NCBI RefSeq assembly: GCF_030816915.1
Contig: NZ_JAUSYN010000002.1
Location: forward strand, 5,779,501 to 5,843,500
Origin: Streptomyces sp. B3I8
Lineage (GTDB): Bacteria > Actinomycetota > Actinomycetes > Streptomycetales > Streptomycetaceae
Direction: 5' to 3'
DNA length: 64,000 nt
Part shown: piece by piece, positions 50,353-58,854 of the stretch
How positions within the stretch are numbered: position 1 is the first letter of the stretch
How the letters are laid out: each line of letters begins with the position of its first letter
Program-made: the position numbers and the translations under genes
The notes under the pieces: model-generated
The model's database searches: none
Told to the model about the DNA's origin: nothing
What the model saw: only the letters and a program-made list of their open reading frames with translations

Positions 50353-51011
50353 GACAGCCGGTGGCCGATTCCCCGGGCCGTGCCGATGGTCCGGTCGCTG
50401 CCCGCCTCGCGCAGCTTGCGTCGCAGGCGGGTCAGATACTGGTCGAGGGTGTTGTCGTGGACCTGGGCGCCCTCGGGCCAGGCCGCCCGGACCAGCTCGC
50501 GACGGCGCACGATGCCGCCGGAAGCCGCCATGAGCGCCGCCAGGAGACGGAATTCGGTCGGTGTCAGGTCGACTCGGGTGCCTCGGATGCTGACCACGTG
50601 CCGCATTGCGTCCAGTGCCAGGTCTCCCGCTGCGGCGGCAGGCGGCGGTGCGGCCCGTTTGAGGGCTGCCCGCAGGCGGGCCGCGAGTTCGCTGAGATGG
50701 AACGGCTTGGGCAGGTAGTCGTCGCCTCCGGCCGAGAACCCGGACAGCCGGTCGCTCAGCCGGTGGTGGGCGGTCAGGAAGATGACGGGGGAGAGGAATC
50801 CGTTCGCGCGCATCGCCTGGCACACGTCCCGTCCGTCGGCGTCCGGCAGCCCGATGTCGAGTACGGCGGCACAGATGTCGGGGGTGGCCAGTCGTAGGGC
50901 GGTGGCGCCGTCCGGTGCGGGCACGGGGTCGAAGTCCTCGTCGCGCAGGCCGCGCATCAGCACGTCACGCAGGGCGTGATCGTCCTCGACGACCAGGATC
51001 GTCTGGCGCAT
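50349..51011 (-). CDS. OmpR/PhoB-family response regulator
   Basis: A 220-residue regulator. The receiver domain is TILVVEDDHALRDVLMRGLR, with phosphoacceptor Asp in VLDIGLPDADGRD and Lys in YLPKPFHLSELA. The C-terminal winged helix is VDLTPTEFRLLAALMAASGG with DNTLDQYLTRLRRKLREAGS. It overlaps the kinase start (ATGA). With the kinase truncated, it is orphaned or depends on cross-talk. Confidence 0.93.
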   Translation of the reverse strand: MRQTILVVEDDHALRDVLMRGLRDEDFDPVPAPDGATALRLATPDICAAVLDIGLPDADGRDVCQAMRANGFLSPVIFLTAHHRLSDRLSGFSAGGDDYLPKPFHLSELAARLRAALKRAAPPPAAAAGDLALDAMRHVVSIRGTRVDLTPTEFRLLAALMAASGGIVRRRELVRAAWPEGAQVHDNTLDQYLTRLRRKLREAGSDRTIGTARGIGHRLS

Positions 51012-51777
51012 GGTCCTTCCTCTGTTCTCGTGCCACGTCCGTCTGTTCCGGTGCCGGGTGCGTTCGGCCCCCTGCTGTGCTGCCCGTAGGTTCTGCCGTC
51101 CCGCGCGCCGTGTCCGTGTCCGTCGCGCCGGGGGTCCATCGGTCGGGAAGCCAGCGGGCTACGGCGCCCAGATACAGGCCAAGCCAACCGAGGGCGAACA
51201 GCCAGCCGCCGACGACGTCGGTGAACCAGTGCACTCCGAGGTAGACGCGGGTCAGGCCGACCGACGCGCCCCAGCCGCCGATGACCAGGGCGAGCGGGGT
51301 CGTGCCGCGCGGGCCGCGCATGCGGACGGCGATGATCAGCAGTCCCGCGGTGAGGGCCGCAGTGGTGGTGTGACCGGACGGGAACGCCCATCCCGAGGCG
51401 TGCGTCGCCCAGCCCGTCAGGGGTGGTCGGGGCCGTGTGACGAGTGCCATCACCGCGTACCGCAGCGCCTGGCCCGCCCCGAGGCAGCCCAGGCAGAGGG
51501 CGACGGCGAGCGCGCGCTGGCGTGGGGTGCGCCCGGCGATGAGCGCGGCCAGCACCGCCAGCGCGTACGGGATGACACCGGTCCCGGTGTCGGTCAGCCC
51601 GCGGGCGAACGCCACCGCCACGTCGGGCCGATGGCCGACGGACCACGAGAGGATGTCGGCGTCCGTGAACAGCGGTATGCCGTCGTGGCCCACCACGACC
51701 ATGGTCAGCACGCCGAACGCCGTCCACGCGCCGAGGCCGCAGCTGCCGGCCAGTTCGGCGACCTCGCCGCGCTTCAC
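50965..51777 (-). CDS. PAP2-family membrane phosphatase
   Basis: A 270-residue multi-span protein with the three acid-phosphatase motifs: TRPRPPLTGWA (motif 1 region), AFPSGHTTTAA and LTRVYLGVHWFTDVVGG. GTG 51777 overlaps the stop of the preceding PAP2 gene. The basic tail overlaps the response-regulator start by 47 bp. It probably dephosphorylates undecaprenyl-diphosphate or another lipid phosphate at the outer face. It is in one operon with DedA and the two-component genes. Confidence 0.88.
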   Translation of the reverse strand: MKRGEVAELAGSCGLGAWTAFGVLTMVVVGHDGIPLFTDADILSWSVGHRPDVAVAFARGLTDTGTGVIPYALAVLAALIAGRTPRQRALAVALCLGCLGAGQALRYAVMALVTRPRPPLTGWATHASGWAFPSGHTTTAALTAGLLIIAVRMRGPRGTTPLALVIGGWGASVGLTRVYLGVHWFTDVVGGWLFALGWLGLYLGAVARWLPDRWTPGATDTDTARGTAEPTGSTAGGRTHPAPEQTDVAREQRKDHAPDDPGRRGRSRPA

Positions 51778-52380
51778 GACACCACCAGCAGCGGACGCAG
51801 ACGGGTGGCCGCGAGCCGCAGAGCTGTGGCCTGCGCACGCCTGCGCAGTGCCGACATGACGAGCAAGGCGACGAGCGCGCCCACCACGACGCCTGCCAGC
51901 ACGTCGTGGGGGTAGTGCGCGCCCACCCAGACACGCGAGAGTGCCATCGCGCAGGCAGCCACCACGGCGAGGGCGCCGAGTCGGCGGGAGACGAACAGTA
52001 GGGCGACGGCCGCCCGCGGCGGCGATGGCCGCGTGGTTGCTGGGGAAGGACCAGTCGCCGGGCGTCGGACACGCCTCCAGCGTGGTCACCCGCAGGCTCT
52101 GGCAGGGCCGGTCCTCGCGCACCAGCAGCTTCAGCATCGCGTCCACCCCGAAGGCCACGACCACGACGAACGGTACGGCGAGCGCCGTCACCGAGGCGGT
52201 GGCGCCCACACGCCGGGCGTGCCACCAGCCGGCGGCCATAAGCACCGCGAACAGGGCGAGCCCGTAGGTCGACCAGGCCGACACCGTGTCGTCCAGCCAG
52301 ACGGGGGAGTGGCGGGCGAGGTCCACCACGTCGGTGTACGCCGAGCCGTCGACCGAGGAGCCGTCAAGGGCGATGATCAT
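51774..52380 (-). pseudogene. PAP2-family phosphatase, single-base frameshift
   Basis: ATG 52380 reads MIIALDGSSVDGSAYTDVVD, then motif 1 KLLVREDRP and motif 2 SFPSNHAAIAAA. At about 52015 the frame breaks; removing one base from GCGGGCGGCC restores AVALLFVSRRLGALAVVAAC and motif 3 LSRVWVGAHYPHDVLAG, with stop 51774. All catalytic motifs survive, so this is either a very recent mutation or an assembly error. It overlaps DedA and the second PAP2 gene by 4 bp each. Confidence 0.85.
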
Positions 52381-53045
52381 CCGCGTGCCTCCTTCGCCTT
52401 CGCGGCCCGGCGTGAGCGGTACACCTCGGAGGCGACGGGAATCAGCGACAGGGCCACGATCACCGCGACGATCGGCAGCAGATAGCGGTCCACGTTCGGC
52501 ACGGAGGAGCCCAGCGCGTATCCCGCCAGGGTGAGGCCAAGGCTCCACACCAGCCCGCCGGTCACCTGCCAGACGGTGAACGTCCTCACCGGCACCCGCA
52601 GGGCGCCTGCCATCGGGTTCAGGACCGTGCGCACCACCGGAACGAAGCGGGCCAGGACGATCGCCTTCGCGTACCCGTAGCGTTCCAGCAGCTCCTCCGC
52701 GCGTCTTGCCCCCTCGTGCAGGCGGGCCGAGCGGCTTCGGGCGAGCACGGTGCCGCCCGCTCGGCGGCCCAGGAGGTATCCGCACTGTGCGCCGGCCAGA
52801 GCTCCCACCGCCGCGGCGACCAGGAGCGGGCCGAGTGACAGCTTCAGACCGCTCTCGGCGGTGCCGGTGCACAGCAGACCGGCGGTGAACAGCAGGGAAT
52901 CGCCAGGCAGGACGAAGCCGATCAGCAGCCCGGTCTCGGCGAACAGCACCACGCCCACACTCAGCACGCCGAACGCGGACAGCAGCGACCGCGCGTCGAG
53001 CACATTGAGGGCGAGCTGCGACGATAGGTGTACGGCTGTGGTCAT
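52377..53045 (-). CDS. DedA-family membrane protein
   Basis: A 222-residue protein with the DedA/VTT core: FAETGLLIGFVLPGDSLLFT, GYLLGRRAGGTVL, and AIVLARFVPVVRTVLNPMAG with VWQVTGGLVWSLGLTLAGYA. ATG 53045 has AAGGAG nine bases ahead. DedA proteins recycle undecaprenyl or other phospholipids across the membrane, which fits co-transcription with PAP2 phosphatases. It is divergent from a BlaI gene, sharing an operator-rich gap. Confidence 0.9.
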   Translation of the reverse strand: MTTAVHLSSQLALNVLDARSLLSAFGVLSVGVVLFAETGLLIGFVLPGDSLLFTAGLLCTGTAESGLKLSLGPLLVAAAVGALAGAQCGYLLGRRAGGTVLARSRSARLHEGARRAEELLERYGYAKAIVLARFVPVVRTVLNPMAGALRVPVRTFTVWQVTGGLVWSLGLTLAGYALGSSVPNVDRYLLPIVAVIVALSLIPVASEVYRSRRAAKAKEARG

Positions 53046-53121
53046 CGTCGGGAGCTCCTTCATCGTTCTTCCGGACGGTCGGATGCGGCGGAACGGCGGC
53101 GCGGTGGCATCCGACGACTGA

Positions 53122-53156
53122 CTACAATCTTGTAGACGGTCTACTGAACTGTAGAC
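53122..53156. promoter_or_regulatory. BlaI-type operator array, locus 1
   Basis: CTACA-ATCT-TGTAG (53122-53135) and GTCTAC-TGAACT-GTAGAC (53139-53156) flank a nested GTAGAC-G-GTCTAC. Three half-site pairs in 35 bp, between dedA and blaI, resemble BlaI/MecI TACA-TGTA operators. Confidence 0.7.
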
Positions 53157-53180
53157 GATGGCGGAATGAGGAACGTTCCC

Positions 53181-53570
53181 ATGACCGACGCCAGGGACGA
53201 GACGGACGCGAGGGACGAGAGGCGGCCGGCCGGCGAGCTCGAAGCCGCCGTCATGGCCGCGCTGTGGGCCGCCGGGGCCCCGCTCACGCCCGGACGGGTG
53301 CAGACCGAACTCGGCTCGGGCCTGGCCCGGACCACGGTGGCGACGATACTGACCCGCCTGCACGAGAAGGGCATCGTCGACAGGGAGCGGCAGGGCCGCG
53401 GCTACGCCTACCTCCCCGTCCAGGACGCTCCCGGCCTGACCGCCCGGCGCATGCACACCGAACTCGACCGGGACACCGACCGGGAGACGGTCCTGGCCCG
53501 CTTCGTCGCCCAACTCAGCCCCGGTGACGAGCAGCACCTGCGCCGGCTCCTGGAGGGTGACGAGCGATGA
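53181..53570 (+). CDS. BlaI/MecI-family transcriptional repressor, locus 1
   Basis: A 129-residue repressor: GELEAAVMAALWAAGAPLTP, the recognition region GLARTTVATILTRLHEKGIV, the wing RGYAYLPV and a C-terminal dimer helix. ATG 53181 has GAGGAA seven bases ahead; ATG 53166 is an alternative. Its stop overlaps the M56 peptidase gene. Cleavage by the peptidase would relieve repression of this operon, and possibly of the divergent dedA-PAP2 operon. Confidence 0.92.
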   Translation: MTDARDETDARDERRPAGELEAAVMAALWAAGAPLTPGRVQTELGSGLARTTVATILTRLHEKGIVDRERQGRGYAYLPVQDAPGLTARRMHTELDRDTDRETVLARFVAQLSPGDEQHLRRLLEGDER

Positions 53571-54496
53571 CCGCTCTGCTGCTCCTCCCGCTGATCCTGC
53601 CCTTCCTCGCGCCGACGCTGGCCCGCCGGACCCTCGACCGACTGGCCCCCGCCACCGCACTGTGGGTCCTCGCCGCCTCAGCCCTGGCCCTGGCGGGAGC
53701 CTGCGTCGCCTCCCTCGGGGCGCTGGTCCTGACCGGACTGCTCAAACTCCCCGTCCTCGCCACCCTCGGCGAACTCGTCCACCCCCTGAGGACCGCCTCG
53801 GACTACTTCGCCGTCCCCGCCGCCATGGCTGCCACCGGGGTGCTCACCCTCAGCGTCTGGACCCTCGCACGCTCGGCCTTCCGGCAGGCCCGCGCCTTCC
53901 GAACCGCCCGCACGCGGGCCGACCGCCGCCCCGCCGCAGGTGACCTGTGCGTGATCGAATCGCCCGATCCGGACGCATACGCTCTGCCCGGCCGGCCCCA
54001 CCGTATCGTCGTCACCACCGCCATGCTGCGCAGCCTGGGACCCGCCGAGCGCGAGGCACTCTTCGCCCACGAGCGCGCCCACAACCGGGCCGGCCACCAC
54101 TACTTCCTGGCCGCCGCCGAACTCGCCGCCCACTGCCACCCCGCCCTGCGCACCACCCGCGACACCATCCGGCTCGCCGCCGAGCGAGCCGCCGACGAGG
54201 CCGCCGCCGAGGTCACCGGCGACCGACGCCTGATCGCCACGGCCATTGCCCGCGCCGCCCTCGCCGGAAGCGCCTCCACCTCCACCCGCCCGGACTTCGC
54301 GCCCGCGGCGACGACCGGACCGGTGCCGCAACGCGTCGCGGCGCTTCTCGCACCCACCCGGGCGCGCCCGCGCACCACCCGCCGTACCGCGTTCCTCCTC
54401 GTGGCCTGCACGGTCCTGTCCGTCGCCGCCGGAGCGGCAGGCGTCGTCGACTTCCACCACGAGGTCGAGGTCGCCCAGGGCGAGGAGACTCCCTGA
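53567..54496 (+). CDS. M56-family (BlaR1-like) membrane metallopeptidase, locus 1
   Basis: A 309-residue protein with four predicted helices (ALLLLPLILPFLAPTLA; LWVLAASALALAGACVASLG; and others). The zinc motif AEREALFAHERAHNRAGHHY gives HExxH as HERAH, with a downstream Glu in RAADEAAAE. It has no penicillin-binding sensor domain, unlike BlaR1. Its start overlaps blaI (ATGA). It is the likely anti-repressor protease. Confidence 0.9.
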   Translation: MTALLLLPLILPFLAPTLARRTLDRLAPATALWVLAASALALAGACVASLGALVLTGLLKLPVLATLGELVHPLRTASDYFAVPAAMAATGVLTLSVWTLARSAFRQARAFRTARTRADRRPAAGDLCVIESPDPDAYALPGRPHRIVVTTAMLRSLGPAEREALFAHERAHNRAGHHYFLAAAELAAHCHPALRTTRDTIRLAAERAADEAAAEVTGDRRLIATAIARAALAGSASTSTRPDFAPAATTGPVPQRVAALLAPTRARPRTTRRTAFLLVACTVLSVAAGAAGVVDFHHEVEVAQGEETP

Positions 54497-54554
54497 CCCG
54501 TTCGGCCCGGCGGCCCACCGCCTGAAGCTCAACCGGCCCGCCGCGTAACCAACC

Positions 54555-55440
54555 TCAGGCGAGGGACGGCTCCAGCAGTCGGAGCAGGTCGCCGGTTGCG
54601 TCGGCGGCGCCCAGCGCGGTGAGGGCGCCGAGAGCCAGAACGGTCGCCGCCAGCGGCCACAGGTGCGGGGGTGGGGAGGCCTGGAGGGCGGCGATACGGC
54701 GGGAGACCGCGCGGTCGGTGAAGCCGAGTCCGTGCGGCGGCTCCCGGCGGCCGGCCGTGAGCGCTGCCCGAGCGAGGGCGCGGGCGGTGGACGCGCGGTC
54801 CCCGACCACCACGGTCGCCTGTTCGTCGGCCCAGCGTTCCAGGAGGAAGGCGACCATGTGCCGGACCGGGGCGAGGAGCGGGTTGGCCGCGGCGGCCAGG
54901 GTCACGGCGGTGCCCAGCCGCGCGTGGCGGTGGGTCAGATGCGCCCGCGCGGCGTTCTTCGGCCGAGAGGGCACCCAGCATGGTGTCGGTGACCAGGATC
55001 CGGCCCGGTGAACCCGTACTTCCCGGGATGGCGAACGCCATGGGGGCGGCGGAGGCGGCCACGATCAGTTCGGTGTCCGGCGGCTCCCCCTCGCACAGCA
55101 GCCGCAGCGTTTGGCGGGTGAGGTACTCGGTGCGGGCGGCTCTGAGGAGCCGGTATGCCACGACGAGGAGCAGCGCACACGCGGCGAACGCGACGACCTC
55201 CGGTACGGGCTCGGGCAACCGGCGGCCGTCCTCGCGGGCGTCCGCGACGACCAGGGGGGCTTCGTCGAGGAGGGTGGCGACCAGCAGAAGCAGGGACCAT
55301 ACGGTCGCCACCGCGCTGACGACGGCGGCACCGGCCAGCACGCGGGCGGCGAGCGCCGGTGCCATTCGGCTGCCGATCAGCGGACAGACCCCGGCGAGCA
55401 GGAGCGAGAGCAGGAACGGTGTGTAGACGTCGACCCTCAC
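54555..55440 (-). pseudogene. M56 metallopeptidase with HExxH deleted, locus 2
   Basis: GTG 55440 overlaps the blaI stop. It reads membrane helices (LLSLLLAGVCPLIGSRMAPA; VLAGAAVVSAVATVWSLLLL), then ILVTDTMLGALSAEERRA. Homologues continue LLAHERAHLTHRH; here the bases for LLAHE are missing and the frame changes, resuming as RAHLTHRHARLGTAVTLAAA to stop 54555. The deletion of roughly 14 nt removes the catalytic His-Glu and the frame, so the protease is dead. Confidence 0.8.
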
Positions 55441-55820
55441 CGTTCCTCTCCCCCCAGCAGCTCGCGCAGCGCCCGTTCCTCCTCGGCACTCAGTCCGGTG
55501 ACGAACCGCTGGAGCGCCGCTATGGGGTCCGGGCCCCGCTCGAGAGCCTCGTGCATGGCCTGCGCGGTCAGCTCGGCGGCGTCCTTGGCCGGCCGGTAGG
55601 TGCCGCGCCGCCCGTCCGCGTCCCGCAGGACGAGCCCCTTGTCGTACAGGCGCCTGAGAATGGTGTGCACGGTGTTGTACGCGAGGTCGCCGCCTAGTTC
55701 GGTCTGGACCTCCGCCGGCGTCAGCGCCCCGTCCGCCGCCCACAGGGCGGCGAGCACCTCGCTCTCCAGCTCACCGGCGTTGCGTCGTTCGGCTCTGCCC
55801 CGCGGGCTCCTGCCAGCCAT
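55437..55820 (-). CDS. BlaI/MecI-family transcriptional repressor, locus 2
   Basis: A 127-residue repressor: ELESEVLAALWAADGALTPA, DLAYNTVHTILRRLYDKGLV and a Glu-rich C-terminus. ATG 55820 is preceded by a gap with two perfect palindromes. Its partner peptidase is broken, so de-repression by proteolysis should no longer occur. It may also control the divergent membrane glycosyltransferase gene. Confidence 0.92.
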   Translation of the reverse strand: MAGRSPRGRAERRNAGELESEVLAALWAADGALTPAEVQTELGGDLAYNTVHTILRRLYDKGLVLRDADGRRGTYRPAKDAAELTAQAMHEALERGPDPIAALQRFVTGLSAEEERALRELLGGEER

Positions 55821-55870
55821 GTCTGAAACCTTACAGCGCGTAGGGGCGTGCCGGACCGAGGCGTTGGCGC

Positions 55871-55915
55871 TAACCCTACAGTCTGTAGGGTTAATCTGGC
55901 CCTACAGCCTGTAGG
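55871..55915. promoter_or_regulatory. BlaI-type operators, locus 2
   Basis: TAACCCTACA-GTC-TGTAGGGTTA (55871-55893, perfect) and CCTACA-GCC-TGTAGG (55901-55915). Both carry the TACA-N3-TGTA core and lie between blaI and the glycosyltransferase gene. Confidence 0.8.
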
Positions 55916-55930
55916 AGCAAGGGGTGAGTG

Positions 55931-57589
55931 ATGAGAGACGGCCCTCAGGCCACGGGCAGCGCGTCAGCCGCGTCGACCGGCTCGCGCAGGCCCGCCCCGC
56001 TCACGGCCGTTCGCCTCACCCCACGATCCCGCGGTGTGGTGGCGCTCGCGGTCGTGGCCGGCGCTTTCACCGTGGCGCAGCTCCTTCTGGTACGACCGGG
56101 GATGGGTCTCGGCTGGGACGAGGCGGTCTACGTCAGCCAGGTCTCCTCCCACGCGCCGGCCGCGTTCTTCAGCGCCCCGCGCGCCCGTGGAGTCCCGCTG
56201 CTGGTGGCGCCGGTCGCTGCCTGGTCGTCGTCCACCGTGCTGCTGCGGATCTACCTGGCCGTCCTGTACGGTCTCGCCCTCTTTCTCGCGCTCCGCGCCT
56301 GGCGGGGCGTCCTTCCCGCGCGGGTGCTCGCGACCGCGGGCGCCCTGTTCGCCGCCTTGTGGGTGACGCTGTTCTACGGCCCGCAGGCCATGCCCAACTA
56401 CTGGGTCGCCGTCGGCGGCCTGGCCGGGACGGGCTGCTTCCTGCGCGCCCAGGCAAACCGCTTCGACCATACGGCCCTGTGGGGCGTGGGCCTGAGCGCG
56501 GCGCTGACGGCCTGGATGCGCCCCACGGACGCGGTTTGGTCGACCCTGCCCCTGCTCGTCCTGCCGGTATGTGTACGGCGGTGGCGGCGTCCCGCGCTGC
56601 TGGGGGCGCTGGTCGGCGGCCTGGTCGCCGGGGCGGCCGAGTGGGTGATCGAGGCGTACGTCTCCTACGGCGGACTGGCGCACCGCCTGTCCGAGGCATC
56701 CCGCATCCAGGGCGGCCTCGGCTGGAACATTGCCGTCGGAGACCAACTGCGCGCTCTGGGCGGACGTACGCTGTGCCGCCCGTGCACCGGCGCCGCGCCT
56801 CCTCTGCCCGTGACCCTGTGGTGGTACGCCCTGCCGCTGCTCGCCGTCCTCGCGGTCGTGGTCGCCCTCCGCGCCCGGCGGCCCGCCGCCACGCTCGTAC
56901 CGCTGGCCTGCGCCGCCTCGGCGGCCTTCCCCTACCTTTTCATGATCGGCTACGCGGCGCCCCGCTTCCTGCTGCCCGCCTACGCGCTGCTGGCCGTTCC
57001 CGTCGCCGATCTCCTGGTGCACCTGGTACGGGTGCCCGGACGACGGATCCGCCGGCCGCTGACCGTGACGCTGCTGACCCTCGCGCTGGCCGGGCATCTG
57101 GCCGCGCAGCTCGTGGTGCTGGAGGACACCGTGCGCCGTACCACCGCAGCTCACCGCGAGTGGGCCTCCGTCGCCGCCGGGCTGCACCGGCTGGGCGTTC
57201 GCCCGCCCTGCCTGGTCACTGGAGTGAACGACGTCCCCATCGCCCACTACGCGGGCTGTTCCTCCGCCCCCGGGCGGTCTGGGCTCGCTGGACGCCGCGC
57301 TCGTGCTGACGCTCACCGCGGCCGGGGTGCCGGGAGCCGCGGCCCTGTCTGCGGTCTTCGGCTACCGGCTGCTGACGGCCTGGCTGCCGCTGTTCCCCGG
57401 CCTGCTGGTGCTGGGGCTGCTGGTCCGCAGCTCCGTCCTGTGATGCTGGCTGATGCCAACGGAATCCGAGACTCAACGTCGCTCCTCTCGGTGCCACTTG
57501 CCGTCCTGGCCGCGCCTGGCGGGCGGTGCCCCAGCGCGATGCGCAGGGCCTGCTGGTCCCGGCCCAGCGCCGCACGCCGCACGTCATGA
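55931..57589 (+). CDS. Polytopic membrane glycosyltransferase-like protein with replaced C-terminus
   Basis: A 552-residue frame. Residues 1 to about 447 look like an actinobacterial PMT/ArnT-like membrane protein. After helix 1 (VVALAVVAGAFTVAQLLLV) comes the short loop GMGLGWDEAVYVSQVSSHA, with the catalytic-type Asp/Glu in WDE. Many further helices follow, then the lumenal tail LVTGVNDVPIAHYAGCSSAP. Beyond 57272 the frame is out of register with coding sequence (Arg/Gly-rich), because DNA from another gene is joined there. ATG 55931 has AAGGGG upstream. Polyprenyl-phosphate sugar donors are usual; activity of the truncated form is uncertain. Confidence 0.75.
   Translation: MRDGPQATGSASAASTGSRRPAPLTAVRLTPRSRGVVALAVVAGAFTVAQLLLVRPGMGLGWDEAVYVSQVSSHAPAAFFSAPRARGVPLLVAPVAAWSSSTVLLRIYLAVLYGLALFLALRAWRGVLPARVLATAGALFAALWVTLFYGPQAMPNYWVAVGGLAGTGCFLRAQANRFDHTALWGVGLSAALTAWMRPTDAVWSTLPLLVLPVCVRRWRRPALLGALVGGLVAGAAEWVIEAYVSYGGLAHRLSEASRIQGGLGWNIAVGDQLRALGGRTLCRPCTGAAPPLPVTLWWYALPLLAVLAVVVALRARRPAATLVPLACAASAAFPYLFMIGYAAPRFLLPAYALLAVPVADLLVHLVRVPGRRIRRPLTVTLLTLALAGHLAAQLVVLEDTVRRTTAAHREWASVAAGLHRLGVRPPCLVTGVNDVPIAHYAGCSSAPGRSGLAGRRARADAHRGRGAGSRGPVCGLRLPAADGLAAAVPRPAGAGAAGPQLRPVMLADANGIRDSTSLLSVPLAVLAAPGGRCPSAMRRACWSRPSAARRTS
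57273..57443 (+). pseudogene. C-terminal fragment of a flippase-like (LPG_synthase_TM/UPF0104) protein
   Basis: In a frame different from the preceding gene, the DNA reads GGLGSLDAALVLTLTAAGVP, AALSAVFGYRLLTAWLPLFP and GLLVLGLLVRSSVL-stop. This is the characteristic last helices of YbhN/AglD-type membrane proteins, where GGxGxxE/D precedes the final spans. No start exists. It is joined to the truncated glycosyltransferase gene by a deletion. Confidence 0.75.
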
Positions 57590-57783
57590 CGAGCGCTTCG
57601 TGGCCCCCCGTGACACGCGGGTACGGGGCGACGGCGCGTCGGACGGCGAGAGCCTGGTCGATAGTGGGCACAGTGCGCCGCGGGCGCTGGGATGCCGAGC
57701 GCAGCATGGGGCGCCCTCTGTAGCGGCCGGGCGCCTGCTGCGGCCGTGGGGCTGACGAACACGGAAGGCAGCACAGGTGTCCA
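57590..57783. other. Spacer without a supported gene
   Basis: There are short frames on both strands without family resemblance. It may be residual DNA from the deletion that fused the two membrane-protein genes. Confidence 0.3.
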
Positions 57784-57803
57784 CGTAGTACCGCGGTACT
57801 ACG
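57784..57803. promoter_or_regulatory. 20-bp perfect palindrome upstream of the ABC exporter
   Basis: CGTAGTACCGCGGTACTACG reads the same on both strands and lies about 110 bp before the ABC ATPase start. A second CACC-GGATTCT-GGTG repeat follows. It is a likely site for the NarL-type regulator encoded downstream. Confidence 0.6.
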
Positions 57804-57915
57804 CGCCAGCCGCGGTTCAGCCTCCCGGTACCACCGGATTCTGGTGATTCGGCACCTAGCGTTGCCGGTGCGGCGTCGAAGTGACGGACGCCGGAGCCCG
57901 ACAGAAAGAACGCGA

Positions 57916-58854
57916 ATGATCGACGCACGGCAGCTGACCAAGAAATACGGCGAGAAGACGGCCGTCGACGGGCTGGACTTCGTCGTGAAGCCCGGCACGG
58001 TGACCGGCTTTCTGGGGCCCAACGGCGCGGGCAAGTCCACGACGATGCGCATGATCGTCGGCCTGGACGCCCCGACCAGCGGCTCCGTCACCGTGAACGG
58101 CCACCCCTACGCCCGCCACCAGGCGCCGCTGCAGGAGGTCGGCGCCCTCCTGGAGGCGAAGTCGATCCACCCCGGCCGCTCGGCGTACACCCACCTCAGG
58201 GCCCTCGCGCTGACCCACGGCATTTCAGGCCGACGGGTCGACGAGGTCATCGGCCTTGCGGGGCTCGACAGCGTGGCGAAGAAGCGGGCCGGCGCCTTCT
58301 CCCTCGGGATGGGCCAGCGGCTGGGCATCGCGGCGGCGCTGCTGGGCGATCCGCAGACGGTGATGCTCGATGAGCCGGTCAACGGGCTGGACCCGGAAGG
58401 AGTGCTCTGGATCCGCAACCTCCTGAAAGGGCTCGCCGACGAGGGCCGGACGGTGTTCGTGTCCTCCCACCTGATGAGCGAGATGGCTCTGGTCGCGGAC
58501 CACCTGATCATCGTGGGACGCGGGCGGCTGCTGGCCGACACCACCGTCGCGGACCTGATCCGCGAGGCGGGCGGCGACACGGTGAAGGTCGCGACGCAGG
58601 ACCCGGCGCGGCTGCGGGACGTCCTGGCCGGACCGGGTGTCGACGTCACCGGCCGCATCGGCTCCGAGGAGCTGCAGGTGACCGGGCTGTCGGCCCGAGA
58701 GATCGGGTTGAAGGCCGCCGAGCACGGGATCGCCCTGTTCGAGCTGAGCGCGCGGACCGTGTCGCTGGAGGAAGCATTCATGGACCTGACCAGGGATGCC
58801 GTGGAGTACCACGGCACCACGACCGGCATCGAGACCCTCGGGAGGCCCGCATGA
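57916..58854 (+). CDS. ABC exporter ATPase (DrrA/CcmA type)
   Basis: A 312-residue ATPase. Walker A is GFLGPNGAGKSTTMRMI, signature AFSLGMGQRLGIAAALL (an LGMGQ variant usual in this group), Walker B VMLDEPVNGLDPEG and H-loop FVSSHLMSEMAL. The C-terminal domain is typical of drug or antimicrobial-peptide exporters. ATG 57916 is chosen, although the ribosome site is weak. The permease start overlaps its stop (ATGA). A two-component system follows. Confidence 0.93.
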   Translation: MIDARQLTKKYGEKTAVDGLDFVVKPGTVTGFLGPNGAGKSTTMRMIVGLDAPTSGSVTVNGHPYARHQAPLQEVGALLEAKSIHPGRSAYTHLRALALTHGISGRRVDEVIGLAGLDSVAKKRAGAFSLGMGQRLGIAAALLGDPQTVMLDEPVNGLDPEGVLWIRNLLKGLADEGRTVFVSSHLMSEMALVADHLIIVGRGRLLADTTVADLIREAGGDTVKVATQDPARLRDVLAGPGVDVTGRIGSEELQVTGLSAREIGLKAAEHGIALFELSARTVSLEEAFMDLTRDAVEYHGTTTGIETLGRPA

